The translations under genes were made by a program, and so were the position numbers. The notes beneath the pieces are model-generated. The model was given only the letters and a program-made list of their open reading frames with translations. It did no database searches and had not been told where the DNA came from. A stretch of 64,000 nucleotides of DNA from NCBI GenBank assembly GCA_027574665.1, contig CM050690.1:73947433-74011432 (forward strand), given 5' to 3'. The stretch is from Rhynochetos jubatus. Lineage: Eukaryota; Chordata; Aves; Eurypygiformes; Rhynochetidae. Below are positions 48,701 to 63,014 of this stretch, one piece after another; positions within the stretch are counted from its first letter, which is position 1; every line of letters begins with the position of its first letter.

Positions 48701-51700
48701 CAGCAGACACTGTGCCTAATGCACTTGCCATGCTGGGGCATAGAGTGGGACCCCACACCCTACTTGGAAAAACACTTTCCAAGACAAGTAATAAATACTG
48801 GAGCAGCAATACCCAGCAGTATGGCTGCAGGCTTGCCCCAATGTGGGCAAGAGCCAGACCAAGCCGACCTGGGTCAGCAAAACTGGGAGCAAAACACCTC
48901 TCCAGCAAATGCAGGGCCAACGATGAGATGCAGAAAGGACATGAGTCATTGAACGAAGGCATCTGCTTTTTCCAGCACACGTGTGGAGTTATTCTCACCT
49001 GAAATCAGTTTTTGGACAGCTAAAGAGCGCACGCCGTTTCAAGCCAAATATGCCCGGGTCTCTCTCCCAGGCAGGGAGTTATCTCAAGGTTTATTAATGG
49101 GGAAAGCCACCACATCAACATGCTTGCAGGCTCCAGCTCAGCAGCATTGTAGCAAGAGCACAGGAAAGGAGAAGCTCTGCATCTTCCTAGGGAAATGATC
49201 AAAAAAAGGGCGAGACCATCGCCCGCAGCCAGGGATGCCCAGCACCGTCTGGATGGCACTGAGCCCAGGCTGCCCTCCCTCCCACACCAAGATGGGAAAC
49301 CCATTAAACGCTGCAAGCAACGAAGCCTCCACTGCTCCTCCCTGGAGGCACTTTCACAGTCAACTTGAGGAAATTGTTCCTGATATCCAGCCTAAATTTC
49401 CCTTTGTTGATTTTCAGTTGAGCAGCGGAAAGGTGGGAGCTTTAATGAGACAAGCGGGGCCGCTGCAGGGGAAGGAGCCGTCAGTTTGAGTGAGGCAATG
49501 CACAGAGCTGCGGTTTAAGTGGAGCAGCTATTGCGAAAAGCCCAGAATCCAACAAACTTGGGATGGAAAAGGTCTATTAACTTTCCCAATGGATTAGCAT
49601 GAGATTGTTCCCCCATTTTCTAATGCTTCTCCCAGTCCACCTATTTGATTGGGACCAGAGCTCTGCAAAAATATGAAGGGCTTGTTCTTTTTTTTTTTTT
49701 TTTTAAGGAATTGTTGCATGTGGAATAAAATACTGGACTTTATGGCTAGGTTTTCTAGTTTCATCCAAGGGCAAAATTCTTGCTGGTCTGCCTGCTAGCT
49801 TCTTCTGCCCTGAAAAACTCACTTGACACGTGAGTTTGCTACCAGCTTGTGTTTGAAAAGTTAAGTTTTTTTGGGGAGAGAAATGTGAGACAAGACTGCA
49901 GACAACCACTTTCTGGGACACAGGTGCTGCTCAGCAAGGCATCACCCACCTCAGACACCTCCTCACAGGAGTCCAGCACCATGCCGTACTGCAAACTTCC
50001 ACTGGATGTAAAGCCAGTGCCATCCGTTCCTATTTTTCCCCCCATTTAGCTGAGGAAAAGGCTTTTCATCAGCAGATAAGACACTGCAATGCTCACAGGA
50101 GCATACCCAGGATGTACAGATGTGTGAGCAAGGGGTATATAAAGGAATGATGGTGCAGCCAAGCAGTCTTGGCCGTGGGGAGAGCATGACATCTATTTCT
50201 CCAAGCAACTGGGACATCAGGCCCTAAAACTCCATCTTGTGATATGTGCTTCAGGAAGCAGAGGAACAGTGGTTGGGTCCAGGACCACCAGGACCTTCTG
50301 CCTTACTCACCCGAGCTGCATCAGCATTGTATAACCCTGAATCCCCAAAACAGGTGGGCTGCTTCTGGGCTGCTCCATGGGGTAGTGAAGTTTCCAGAAT
50401 ATGCTGCACCACTGCAGCCAGACCCCTCTGAAGGGGCAGGGGTTTGCCCACCAGGCCCCCAGGGGGTCATGGAAACACAGGCATAGCAAAAGTTGTTTGA
50501 TTAAGAAGTTTGCCTTAATCACAGCCCATTTTCTTGAATGTCAGATGGCTGCATGGCAGAAGAAAGGGAGTTTTTCCACATTGCTTTTACGGGCTTGTAA
50601 AGGCAAAGTGGCTGCACACTCCCTGGAAATGTCAGGTTCCGTTTTCCTGAGGAACAGCCAGGTTTTACCAGCGGAAGGAAGAGGAGGGTGTACTCCACAC
50701 ACACAGATATCGCTTGCAATAAGCCCTCCCTCCCCCTGCACCCATGCCGGGTCAGAGATGCATCACACCCCCCAAAAGCAGCACCCAGCTTCCCGTGCAG
50801 AACGGGGCAGGGGTGACGAAACCATGGGCTGCAGACAGGCACTCCCTGACACCAACACTGGGTTTTGCAAGCTCGTCAGGCAACGCTGCTGTGCAGAGCA
50901 TCCTGCAATCAATCCCCATCACACAGCCCTGGGATTTCCCTGCAGTTGCCCTCACAATGCCCTTTGGTGTCATAGCAATACACTCATGGGATAAAGCTTA
51001 AGCACACAGGCTGCAAAAACTTCAATAAGAGAGATCCACGACATTATAGAAACCCAACCCGACGAGCAGCAGGACAAACCTGGGTGGAGGGGAATGAAAC
51101 AGAGATTTTCTCATCTACTTCCTAAGCGTCGGGCGAGGGAGTGAGTTGCACGGTACATTGCAAGTTTGGGATGTGGCAAGATACCAACTGCATTTTATGT
51201 GTTGCAAAACCATCTCCTCTGTGGCAGCTGAGATTTCAAAGCGTAAGCTCCAACCTTGGTAATATTTTTTACATATTGAGTCACTGCCGACACTGGAAAT
51301 AACAGGGGAAAAGGGCTAGGATTTCAAAGATTTTAACGCATGGCTGGATCTGCTAAGAACTGGGACAGCCCCAGCTGCCTGCCCTGCCCTCCAGCCCTCT
51401 GCCACTCTTCATTACAGGCACAAGGCAGCAAGATTGAAACAATCTGAGGAGATGTAAAGTCCTAGCATGCCAGACTGGGCAAGAGGAGGATGATGAGTCC
51501 AAAAACCTGCTGGGATGCAGCAGCCACAGCCCTCTGCTGGTAGCCCTAAGGGTGGTAAGCACTGCTGGGCAGGTGACTCCCAATTTTTTATGACCCACCT
51601 GCAAGGGGGGATGTCTGGAACAGGCCAACTCCCTTTTTTTCCCCTATGGAAAAACATCAGGGCAGGTTCATGTCCTTTGCCTGTGAAGGCAAACATCCCA

Positions 51701-54700
51701 AAAGCAAGGGGCAGAGAGAGAACACAACTAGGCAGAAAGTCTTTTTAACTGGTGAGAGCTAAGCTAGATGGGCAGATAGATAGGGAAAAAAAAGGAATCC
51801 TGGTCCCATATGACATCCCACCCCATCTGGTCCCTTTGTATCGACCCTCAGCCTGAAGGTCTTCCTCCAGAGAGACTTTACCAGATAGATAATTTGATTC
51901 CTCAACTCTCCCCCTTCATGCAGCAAGAGAATAGCTGTCTCTGATAGCCCTGATTTGCTAAATAAAACACTCCTTGAAGGCTCCCTGAAATAACATTTGC
52001 ACAGAAAATTGACATTCTTCCTCCTCCCATCAGCTCCAACGCTGTTTGTTTGTGAGTTAATAACTTGGACGCACGGCTGAGCTATTGATCCCTTCTCAGC
52101 ACAATCATTCTTTTGGGTCCAAAATACACAAAAAATAAAACAACGAGCTAGTGATGGCAAAATTAACTTGGCGCCTGTGTATGGCCCCACGGCATTGGCA
52201 TTGCAAGGGGACTCAGGTCCTTCCCAGCTGCTCAAGGATGTCTTCTACGAATGCAACCGTAAGAGGTTGGATTTATTTCTCCATCCTTCTCCATCATCAA
52301 GGAAGCGGTGTTCTGGCTTGCAGACAGAAAGTTAGCTTTCACGACCCCAGATTACCATTTATCTTTAAATGTCCATCACTCAGCCACAGCTTTGTAGCAG
52401 GACAGATCATCCACACAGGTGTCCTGGCCTGGTTAGGGATCTCCAGCAGCAGTGGTGGATGGGTACCATCACCTTTAGTTACAGGAAGGGCAGTGTTTCA
52501 GAGCTCCAACTCCCCAGCTGAAGGAGAAAGGGCAACACGGGGTCAGTCCCTTCATCCAGGGCAGGATGCTCTTTGGGCTTTTGTTATCTTAGACAGGACC
52601 TGGTGTGCCAGAGGCAGAGCAAAGGTCCAGGCTTCATCCATTCCCTCCTGCCAGCACTCACTCAGGAGCAGATTTTCCTCCGATACACGCTGCAATAAAA
52701 CCTGAGGAAAGGAAACAATTAAGATTTCTGCAATGCCCTCGTCCTCCTTAACTGCTCCTGTACCAGCAAGGCATTGCACTGCCTCTCCTGGGGGAATCCT
52801 CGCCCATGACCCGATGTTGTATTTCTGCTTTGCAATCTGCTCGCATTCCTCTGGCTAATTGTTCTTCAGATTTCTCTTTTCAGGGAGATTTTCATGGCAA
52901 ACAATCAATTTTTCCCAAGTTGCATTTTTTTTTCCTCCAAAGCCTTTGATGTCTGGGAAAATAACAGGCAACCTCAACACACGGCTGAGCATCAGGCGAG
53001 GGCTGGGAAGCACTAAGCGGAAATGCATTTAGTTGTCTGGGTCAAAAACCATTTCCTTTGTTAAATGATTATTATTGTTCCAAGAGGATTTCAGTGGGAA
53101 TTGAGGGTGCTTAGATAGATGGATTCACAGGTTTGCTGAGCTTCTATAAGGGTCTCTATATCCTCCACCATTATTCTACATCATAACTTCCAACACCAAT
53201 AACTCTTCTATGACTCCCAACAGATATTCCTGTGCCTTCCAAAGCAATAACTTCTCAATGAACTCCAGACCTGCCAAATCGACTGTTTTCCCCCTGTGGA
53301 CGCCTGCTTTTTGGCCCTTCTCACTGCCCCCCTGGGAATCTTGACCCATTTACCTCTCCTTCTGGTTCCAAGCTCAGCGCAAGGGGAGATGAGATCAGAA
53401 AGCGATCTGCCTCGGACATCAACAAATAGCTCTGGCACTAAAAGCTTTCAGTCATCTCCCATTTTCCTGACTGCTCTCAGCAGCCGAGGATCCAGATCTG
53501 GACCTGCTCGCACCAGGCATCCTTCTGAGCAAACCTTCCCGCAACACACACTGCCCTTTCTCACATCGCTCGTTTCTTCCCACTCGTACCTGGAAATTGC
53601 GAGGAGCGTGTCACAGGTCTCCCCTGGAGAAATTACCTAGGTTATTCACCGGGGCTAGAGAACAAACACTTAAATAAGAAATAAATTGCAATGCATTTCT
53701 TGGGTCGCCAAGCCTCCCAGTTCAGCCGTAAGAGCAGCGTGCCAGGCACAGCGGCACAGAGCTGCTACCTCTCTGTGCACTTGATCTTAACGATGTGTTA
53801 ATTAAGCTAAGGTTAGAGCTGCTCGTTACCTTATTATTTTTGGTTCTATCACAGTAATGCTCAGCGGCCTCAATCAGGAACAGGCTTTTTCCCCCTACCC
53901 TCTCCTTTTAAGTCACAAATTACTTCAAGATTCGGTAAAAATAAATGCACACAAGCAGGCTCTGCTCTTTTCCAGGGCATTTTGCTCTGTGAGGGAAGCA
54001 AGGTTTCGACAGTGTGTTTGAATCAAAAATGAACATATGCAAGAGGAGAAGAATGATATACATCAAAAGCTAACCTTTTTTGTTGAAAGGTTTACTTTTA
54101 AACAAAGAAAAACCCCAAAAGACCAATCTTACTGCACTAGGTGCTGTGTACAAAGTCGGTTCGGGATGCAGAGCGAATATTGAGCAAGCTACAAGGCTGC
54201 CCAAAGGAGGAGAGAGGAAGGATAAGCGATTTGGCTTCATTTTTGGGCTCTCCAATTGCTATCCCACTTGTCAACCTGCAAACTCCTCCAACTGCTGGGG
54301 CTGAGTGCGGCCAGCCATCTCTCAGGTCATCTCCATCCCACATGCACACGGAAAGAAAGCAGCACTTCTGTGCCTGAATAAATAACCAAGCTTTAAAAGA
54401 CAACACTAAATTCGCTGGTAAGTGTGTTAAAGGAGTGTGTGTGTGTTGGAGGGAGAGGTGGCTGGAGAATGTCACACTTTGGGCAGGTCCTCTTGACCCC
54501 AGATGGGATGCGGGTGCCCATCTTCAGGGGCTGATGCTGCTGCCTTGGGAAACCCGAATACCATTCACCATCTCCTCTCCCAGCCAGGGAAAATGATCTA
54601 CAAAACCCTCTCAGGATCTTTGTAGGAAGGTCTAATGCTTCTAACGGGGTGGGTGCCTCAGCTCACTGCAACTGTTGGCTTCTCCTTACATCAATCCTTA

Positions 54701-55664
54701 TGTGTTGACGTAGGGACAAGCCAAGGGGTCCTGCTGGGAGCACAGGGCTGGCATCGCACCACCCAGCAGCACCACAGAGTGCCGCTTTTTAAAGATGCCA
54801 TAACACCCACACTATCCAATTACTAGGAAAGAATTAAATTGATGAAGGACCTCAGGACCACCATGGAAAAAATGTAAGGGGGAGCCACCTGCTCAGCGCA
54901 AGGCCCAGGTCCTGCAAAGGATTTGCAACCCAACATCGTGTGTTTTGTTAAACAGGAGGCAGGAATATTTTTCCCCTGGTTATCAAACAAAATCACCCTA
55001 TGCCATTTCTGGCTTCTTCTGAAAAATGTTCAAAAATGTCCTTAGGAAACAAAACCTTCCCTGCCCTGTGCCAAAATTGTCACTTCCCTTTACATTAAGT
55101 GCTGCTATCCTCACCGAGAAAGAAAGAGTTCTGTCCCAAAACTTAACCCTTAACTTCAGAAAACTTCTGGAAAGAAAAAAAAAAGCCCTTTATGGGGGAT
55201 AACCTGTAGGAAAAAGGCTTCAAAGAGACTCAGCAGTGCTTAAATGGATAACAGAGCAGAAATGGCTCCAGGAACCAGTGTGAGAGCTGACTATTCTGGG
55301 AAGCATGGTTTCTCCTAAAGGAGCAAGTCCATCAGCTCCGATTTTCCGAGGTCTCGCAGCACAAAGTGACGCAGGCAGACACTCAGCAACTTACTCGGGG
55401 GCTCTGGCATCCAGGCTTTGAGCAGGAAGGCGCTGCACAACTGCACTAATTATCTGCTGAACATCTGTCTCTCCCCTACTACCGCGGGGCCGGAGGAGTC
55501 CTCCTGCATAGCCGAGGATTAGCGCTGGAAAAGATTTTGTTGACTGCGTGATTTTGCACAGGAGGGGTAGAAAAAAACCCTGCAGCTTCCCTGAAAGGGA
55601 GGTGTTTCAGGGAGAATCTGTTGGATGAAGGAGGGGAATTTGTGGTTGAAACCTGAGACCTTGC
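42761..55664. other. Long non-coding stretch; possible conserved block at 43.4-43.8 kb
   Basis: No exon, transposon or array was recognised over almost 13 kb apart from homopolymers and a short TG run at 54434. The 43430-43800 block keeps isolated CpGs in AT-rich DNA. A small CpG cluster sits at 44640-44700. Low interspersed-repeat density is usual for birds. Confidence 0.5.
49688..49704 (+). repeat. Poly-T tract of 17 bases
   Basis: A simple homopolymer flanked by CTTGTTC and AAGGAATTG. No linked element is visible. Confidence 0.95.
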
Positions 55665-55992
55665 TGGAGCGATACTTAAAGGGAGCTTGTAAGAAAGATG
55701 GGGACAAACATTTTAACAGGGCCCACAGTGGTAGCACAAGGGCTGATGGTTATAAACTAAAAGGGAGGAGCTTCCCACTATATACAAGGAAGACATTTTT
55801 TACCATGAGGGTGAAATCATGGTTGCCCTGAGAGGCGGTAGATGCCCCATGCCTGGAACCGTTCAAGGCCAGGCTTGAGGGGGTCTCTGAGCAACCTGAT
55901 CTAGTGGAAGATGTCCCTGCTTATTGCAGGGGGGTTGTACCAGATGGCCTTTAAAGGTGCGTCCCAAACCAAACCATTCTATGATTCTGTGA
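55665..55992 (+). mobile_element. CR1 LINE 3' end, intermediate age
   Basis: It starts in the block corresponding to ACTTAAAGGGAGCTTGTAAG, then GGGCCCACAGTGGTAGCACAA, GAGGCGGTAGATGCCCCATG, GGCCAGGCTTGAGGGGG and GAGCAACCTGATCTAGTGG. It ends at CCATTCTATGATTCTGTG. Divergence is between that of the 8.7-kb and 41.7-kb copies. Confidence 0.9.
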
Positions 55993-56600
55993 AAATAAAC
56001 TTCAAGGAGGAGGGAAGTGAAATTGAATTTTAGATTTACAGACTTCCCAGGCTGGGAGGGCTCTAAGACGGCACTGTGGCCATGAATGGGGAAGAACGTT
56101 CAACCTTGTCTGGTCTGATTCTCCTTGCCCAAAAGCCTAGAAAAGGCCAAAAATAATATGACTTCCAGTTGTGGTGTGGTAGCTAGTGGAGGGTGTGCAT
56201 CCTTCCCAGTGTCTTGGCTAGGATGTGGTTCTCCCAAACCCCTTCCATATCCAGGGAGAGATGCAGCAACGCAAGGGACCAAGGACAGGCTTCCAGCATA
56301 AATAATCCCCTAATAAGTTGAGAAGCCTCCTTTCTGGACAGGGAATGGAGGGGATCTGGAACTTCAGACAATGGAACCAGGTGAAGGGAATATACCCCTC
56401 ACCTTCAGTCTGCATCCAACCAACCTCAAGGGGAAAAAATCTGCCTAACTTTGTGTGACATCCACTGCGATGGATGTTAACGAGGTTTGTGGAAATCTGT
56501 GTGCACAAAGCCTGACAGAAGCTTAAAAAACAAACCCGCGGTGAAGAGAAGCAAATCCCCCGCTGTTTAATTAGTACAAATGTCTTGTGAGCTGGGAATC

Positions 56601-56613
56601 TTTTTTTTTTTTT
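56601..56613 (+). repeat. Poly-T tract of 13 bases
   Basis: A short homopolymer in unique sequence. Confidence 0.9.
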
Positions 56614-59600
56614 CCTTCAAGACCAACAGGGGCCAGAAACTCGCACAGTAACACAAACAAAACGTCCCTTAAAATCAACTGGTGCTTTTGGCCAAGCAGA
56701 AACGGTTGGGATTTCCAAATATGGCCCATGGGAACATCAGCCCAGGCATTCTCGGGAAGCATCTCGGAGCCTGAACTGTCTCCCAAGAATAAAATCCTCC
56801 AGTCCAGCACGACAAAAGAGCCATTGCATGACAGTCACTATTGCACAAGCGTGCAAATTAAGCAATCAATCAAGCGAGCAATACCCTGGAAAACAGCAGT
56901 GCAGGGTGCCCATCATACTGGCAGTGGGTGAGCAGAGCTGACCTGTGGTTGCCTCCCATCACACATGGGCTCTTATGTTCCCTTCTCCACCAATATCACA
57001 GCAACTAGGGGTTTCTTTTTGGTTTTGGCCTTTACATCCAAGTTTGGGGAGCAGGATCCTTTCTTGGAGTGAATACAGGTATCCAGCGAAAGCATTTGTT
57101 TTGGACTCGGCCACTATATAAATCAATGGTTATTCTGCGGGGACGTGACAGAGCAAAAAATTAGATGTAAAATTTGCCAGACGTCGAGAAACGAGCTAGG
57201 AATTCTTGCTGTCTCTCCTGGGTCAGGGAGGGAATCCTGTCTCAAAGGTTAGGGATTGCGTGTGTGCCTCCAGCTTCACATAATGATGTCCCCTGGGGCA
57301 AAAAGAGAAGGAAGACTATTTAAAACCTCCCATGACTTCTTGTCTTCCATTTTTTTTAATTGCTTCAAAGAGGACATCACTGCTGCCTGTCCATGGACTG
57401 AAACCCCAGGATGTGCTTTTTGGAGCCCCAACACCGGGGCTGAGCATCTGCTCAGCACCCAGAGGCCCAGATATGTTTGCAAACAGATCGGGCAAATGGC
57501 TGCATGTTTGTAAGTGTATTTTTAAAATCAGATCCTGTTGGCAGGCAACTCTCAGACAGCGAGCGGGGCCAAATCCCATGAATAAATTGCTTGGAGCGAG
57601 TAGTTTGACGCGCCATTATTCATAACTAATGCAGTCCTAGTAAACAGAAAATGGAGGCCAAATCTGCCTGTATAGACACCAATGACCTCATCTGTTTTCA
57701 TCCTATTTACTGAGCAAAATAAGAGCAGAAGAGAGCTACCACCATCCTCTAAAAGGGTAAACGAAGGTCTCAGAGGAACAAATATTCCTGACAGTTCTGG
57801 GTTAAGGTGGGAGTCTGAAGAGCAGGGACACAAGCTGAATTCAGAGTCAGAGCAGAAATATGGTCCCACCACTGCAAAGTCATAAATGAAAATGAGCAAG
57901 TACCTCTTCCGTCTCCAAGCAGCTCTTGCATAGGGTTATGAAGAGCACAGAAAGCTGGAGCTGGTGGAGGAGGTTTGGCGCATGTTTCCCAGCCAGCATC
58001 CCAAAGCAGGTTGTGTGGAGTTTTTTGGGAGCTGGCAAGCTGCAGTGCACTTCCCAACCTCTCTACAATAAAGTTAAAAGCCAAACAAAAAACCGCAAGG
58101 ACGTGAAGAGGGAGCAACTGGATGCTCCTCCACCCCGCAGAGCAACCGCAGGCAACCAAGGCAACCATCAACCAGTTGGTTAAAGCAAACACAAGACACA
58201 ACTCTTGCGGTGCTTCCACACAGCAAAACCCAGCAGAAGTCACTGCTGGGGCAGGATTTTATACAAGCAAAACATCACCACGATGGCTGAAGGGAAGCGA
58301 CTTTCGAGAAGCGCAGGTCTGCTGACACCAAGGCAGCTGTCACGGCAGCAGCTGCCTGCAAGAAGCGTGAGGCTACAAACCAGAGCACAGACGTGCTATT
58401 TCTGCCGTGTTCGCTATGGTCTTTAAGAATTATATTTCTTTCAATTTGGGCAACACACAGGAAAAATGTGAATGTGGCTATGATCACTCTTCCCTTGCTT
58501 CCTTTCCCAAATAATGCAAATTTTAAAGGCATTTTAGCTGCAAGCTGCTTCCACTATGAAGAGGCCAGCTCAGCACCTCCAGAATTTACCTTAGGGAAAA
58601 CCAGAGCCATTGACCTGAAGACTGCCACATTCATCTCGAACGCAAAGGAAAATACTTCTGTAAATGACGAAGAAAATTTATTATGCTGCTTAAAAGTTAC
58701 AGCACATTTAAAAAATTGCCCTGATTTGAATCATTGACTTTTCAAAATAAATACTATTCTTTCATCAATAAGCTCAAAATATAAGCTAACCACAAAACCC
58801 TTTGGAAAAAAGAAACATAAAAATGATATCTTTACACATTAATAACATCTATTGATCTAACTGCAAGCACATGTCCACATACATAATTTCACCATATCGC
58901 ACATCAATAATGCTCTACACTTGATTCATATTAAACTGTGCTATTCCCATGAAACCAAAGTCCTAAGTATTTCCCTAAAAAGGCCCTTGCCATTTAAACG
59001 CACAACGGTTGCATTGCAAAGTATTAACACTAAAAGCATACTTGGTTACGCAGACTGGTATTAACCATTCATAAAGTGAATGGAGCAGAGTCGTAGGCAT
59101 GTCAGAAAATAGAAACACTTTTATTTGTAATAAAGCGAACGGCATTTTCTCTGCCTCCTTTCACTATTACCTTCTTCACGTCTCAGACCCTGAATTTATT
59201 AAGCCGCCACGGCAGCTCGGACCGAGCACGACGCTGCCAACTCCCTGTGCCTCAGTGTTTTGGCCAAGGCTTTGTGCACTATAATCTGTTTATTAATGCT
59301 TTGAAGAGGGCTGAGCAACGAGGAGGAAAAACTGGCAGATGACAATATTATTTAGGCTAATCAAGAATATGATGGATAGGGGAGACCTTCAAAGTGAACA
59401 GCAGCGCCAGGCAGCTCGGCGTGGTGATAAATACAAGGCACCGCACATTGCAACGGAGATTTTGAACTAATCACACACATTGCTGCAGTCTAAATTAGCT
59501 GAAAACAGCCAGCAAAGTGATGTCAGCCTTCGCTCTGCGGCCACGGCTAAAATGGCAAACTAAATGTTAGGTGATATATAAAGACCCGGGTTTATAATAT

Positions 59601-59668
59601 ACGTGACGGCGTAAATCAATGGTATGCCCTGACCTGGAATACTCTGATCAATCCTGCATATCCTGCAT

Positions 59669-59688
59669 AAAAAAAAAAAAAAAAAAAA
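59669..59688 (+). repeat. Poly-A tract of 20 bases
   Basis: A homopolymer after a short direct duplication (ATCCTGCATATCCTGCAT). No processed gene copy is visible upstream. Confidence 0.95.
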
Positions 59689-61245
59689 GACAGAGGAAAA
59701 AGGTTTCTGGTTCAGAGACAGGTAATAAAAGCAATGAGATGTAGAGAAAGAGCAGAGTGCAAGATTTAAAAGTCTGAGACTTTAATTTACAAAGGAGGCG
59801 GATAAACAGGAAGAGGAAGGAGCTGTAGGGAGCAACAGAAGACAGCCAACAAATGCTCCTCGCATACAGCAAGGGCAGAAGAAGAGTCCACAAAACCAAA
59901 AAGGAGCCTTGAAGCTGCTTTATTTATGCACACACAGCATCCAGTGCATAGCCAGCTTCTGGGCTGTGCCACCTCCCAGCATCCCACAGATCCACGACCG
60001 GGGAGAGTGAAGAGCACACATTAAATTCTTTGACTTCTGAGATGATCCATAGGTGTGTGGTGGCACGGTGTGTGGTGGGTGAAGGAAGGGTTGTGCCAGG
60101 GAAGAACATCAAGGTCGAGACAAACGCCACCATGGCCAGCATAAGGCCTGACAGACAAAACCTGCATCCAGCCATGAAACCGCAACCTGTACCCGCAGGA
60201 GGCTGCTCCCGGTTGAGCAGCGCCAAGGGCCAACCCGTGCCCTGCAGCAGGCAGGCTCTCCCCTGCACCTCTTAGCAGTGTTTTAGGTATTTATTGACTT
60301 GGGTTCTCCTCACACATCTTCCTCAATCCTTGAAGAGGAGCACCACTTCCAGCACATGAATGCAGTGTCCATATGGCTCTCTAGAGCAGCTGATACACAG
60401 GGTGGGGAAACTGAGGCAGAGTCCCCACCTTCCCTGATACCATTGGGATGCTCCTCAACAACACACTCCCTGCATCCACCAATTGCATCCCAAAACCACG
60501 GTTGCCCAGGGACAGACGGGCGGACACAAATCATTGCAGGTCTCTCCATCTCTCCCCTCCCCATTTTTCTGAGGTCCGGTGATTTCCCAGCTGATGAACA
60601 CATTACCACCTCATTCGGCAACGCCTCGGAGGCGCTCACGTTTCAGGCCCTGGTGAGAAAAAGATGAAGTATGAAAATCCCTTTCCTTTCCAATCCAGTC
60701 CTCCCAGCACCGGCCAAGGAACGAATACAAAACGCCTCGGAAAACACACAAAAAACACCGGACGCGAGAGGCCGTGCCGAAGTCGCACCATATGCAGGTG
60801 TCAGGGAAAAAGGTCTCCCGTCTCCCACGCCAGGCTGCTATCTCCATCCCACAAAGCCTTTGTGTGAGGGGTTGATACCCGAAGAAGACCCTCTTCCTCC
60901 AGCTCATCAGTGACCTGGACCAAGCAGGGAAGTGGCAGAGGATGCACCCAGCCATGCCCATTGGTACCAAAAACTACCTGGAGATAGTATCCAGCCTTGG
61001 AGGCTTCAGATATGTTCATGCTGACATGGAGAGCTGTGCACATGAGCCCCTGCCAAGATATTGTCTCCTCATTCAGCTACAGATATCACTGGGGGCATTT
61101 TTACCCCAGACATCACTGGGGAAAGCACAGTCCCCTTTCCCTGCCATCAGAGCTGCAGCAAAGGGAAAAAGGCATCAGGTCAGGCCAGGAGTTAAATACC
61201 ACCCTAAGACATCTCCCGCTGACATTCCTGTCTGCAAACAACTAC

Positions 61246-61258
61246 TTTTTTTTTTTTT
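61246..61258 (+). repeat. Poly-T tract of 13 bases
   Basis: A short homopolymer in unique sequence. Confidence 0.9.
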
Positions 61259-63014
61259 CCAAAGAGGGCAAAGCAGTTAAAGCCCATGGCACACACTGGT
61301 AGCTCACCCTACTTCTCTAGCCAGTGGCTCCACAGCCCCTTTTTGGAGTATTATTTAGGAAAAAGCAAGACACACATCCATGGGGCCGATGAAGAGAATG
61401 TCCTGCTCCAGGAGAAGGATAGGCGTCGGACAAACTTCACCTTCATCCAAGATCCCTGGGAAAAGGCATCAACTCTGCCAGCACCTCAAGCCCACAGAGA
61501 CTAATGCTCCTCAGGAAAGGTCAAATCTCCTCCCTGAAAGGCTTTTTTGGAAGGGAAAGGGTTTGTAGCAATAATGGCACTGTTCCTCCCTCCAATACCC
61601 TTGTAACCCCAAGCAGAGCAGAAAAACCCCACAACTGCCCTCCATGCCATTTTTTCACCCCGTAAACAGAAACAGGCTGATCGTACCAAATCTGTGCAGG
61701 ATTTTGTGGAAAGCACAAAAGGAAATGGGACAGAGGTTTGTTTAGTGGCGACAGCCCAGTCCTGCCTCTTTGACATTTGCTCCAAACCAGTGAACTGCAC
61801 AGCATTTGAACTTTTGTTTAGACAGATAGGCCTGTGTATTTAGAAATCCTTGAAACTCATCCATCTGCAAAGACAGCAACTCTCGATAATGCAAAAGCTC
61901 CAGCCGGGATGCTGAGCTCAGCAGATCTCTCTACAAATGATTCCTATTAAAGTAAAAAATTACAATGCAAGCGTCTATTAGACAATCCAAGCCTGACATA
62001 AAAAAGGAATTAAAAAAACATAATATGTTCGTGCCAGCCATCTTTATAGACCACTGAGGAGCTCAGGGAAGGCATCAGGACACCCATTCTCCATCACCTG
62101 CCCAAACCCACCCAGAGCAATCCACCCTTCACCGCACCCAGGATGATTCCTCTTGCAGGCATCTTGATGAGGGTTTGCTTGGCTCTTCAATGCCTCTACA
62201 GATGAAGACCCCAATCTATTTGTCTAGCAGTCAGTTTGGACATCCACCATGAGAATTAGCTCTCCTGGCACCCAGCCTGAGCTGCTCTCGCTGTTTTACA
62301 CTCAGGGTTTCTTACCCCAAGGACACAAGGGCTGATTTCCCAGTGAGCTTTCTGTGTCTCTGAAAACATCGTTTTTGAAGGTGTTTTCTTCTCCAGCCTC
62401 CATGCTCCCAAACCGTGGCCATGGAGATGTGGGACATGCTCAGGTCCCTGGCTGGTTCATCAGCCACCAGCAAAGCACTGACAGACATCTCAGGTCATGG
62501 GTGCAGCCATACACCAGCATTGGTCCTGGTCCCATCAGCACAGGCAACAAGGCACGGCTATTGGGACCAAGGGGAAAACAACCATGCTAACCCCAAGAGC
62601 CTGAAGACCACCTGAGGCCAGAGCAAGCCGAAGGAGAGCACTCCCTGTGGTTTCCCCAGATAAGGCGAGAGGGTGGGATGTTCCAGGGAGACCCTGCTAT
62701 CATCATGTTCCCTCTTCCTCCTGGCTCTCCGGGCAGCAGCAGCACGCTGAGCTCCCAGCTCCCTGCCCCCTCCCCAAACCTAAACCCAGCAGATTATCAC
62801 GTTAACGCTTCAAATGTTTAATTTCCTGCTCCAATTACACTGGTTTTGCAGCAGGAGAGGCAGGAGGTGGGGAACAAACGAAAACAAGCTGGGTGTTTCC
62901 AAATATATCCAGAATGACTCCGAGAGTACTGAGCTTCCCCCTCCACCCTCCGGCTGGGGATGGGGAGCTGGTGGTCATGCCGGCGAGATGGCTGGATGTA
63001 GGCATGGGAGCCAC

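Larger units (their letters stand above)
55993..63014. other. Long non-coding stretch; AT-rich unique blocks at 57.1 and 58.4-59.6 kb
   Basis: No exon is supported. The 58400-59640 interval is the most AT-rich of the window, has no recognisable repeat, and contains scattered CpGs in words such as TATACGTGACGGCGTAAATC near 59600. This is the sort of sequence in which conserved enhancers are found, but conservation cannot be judged from one genome. Confidence 0.45.
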
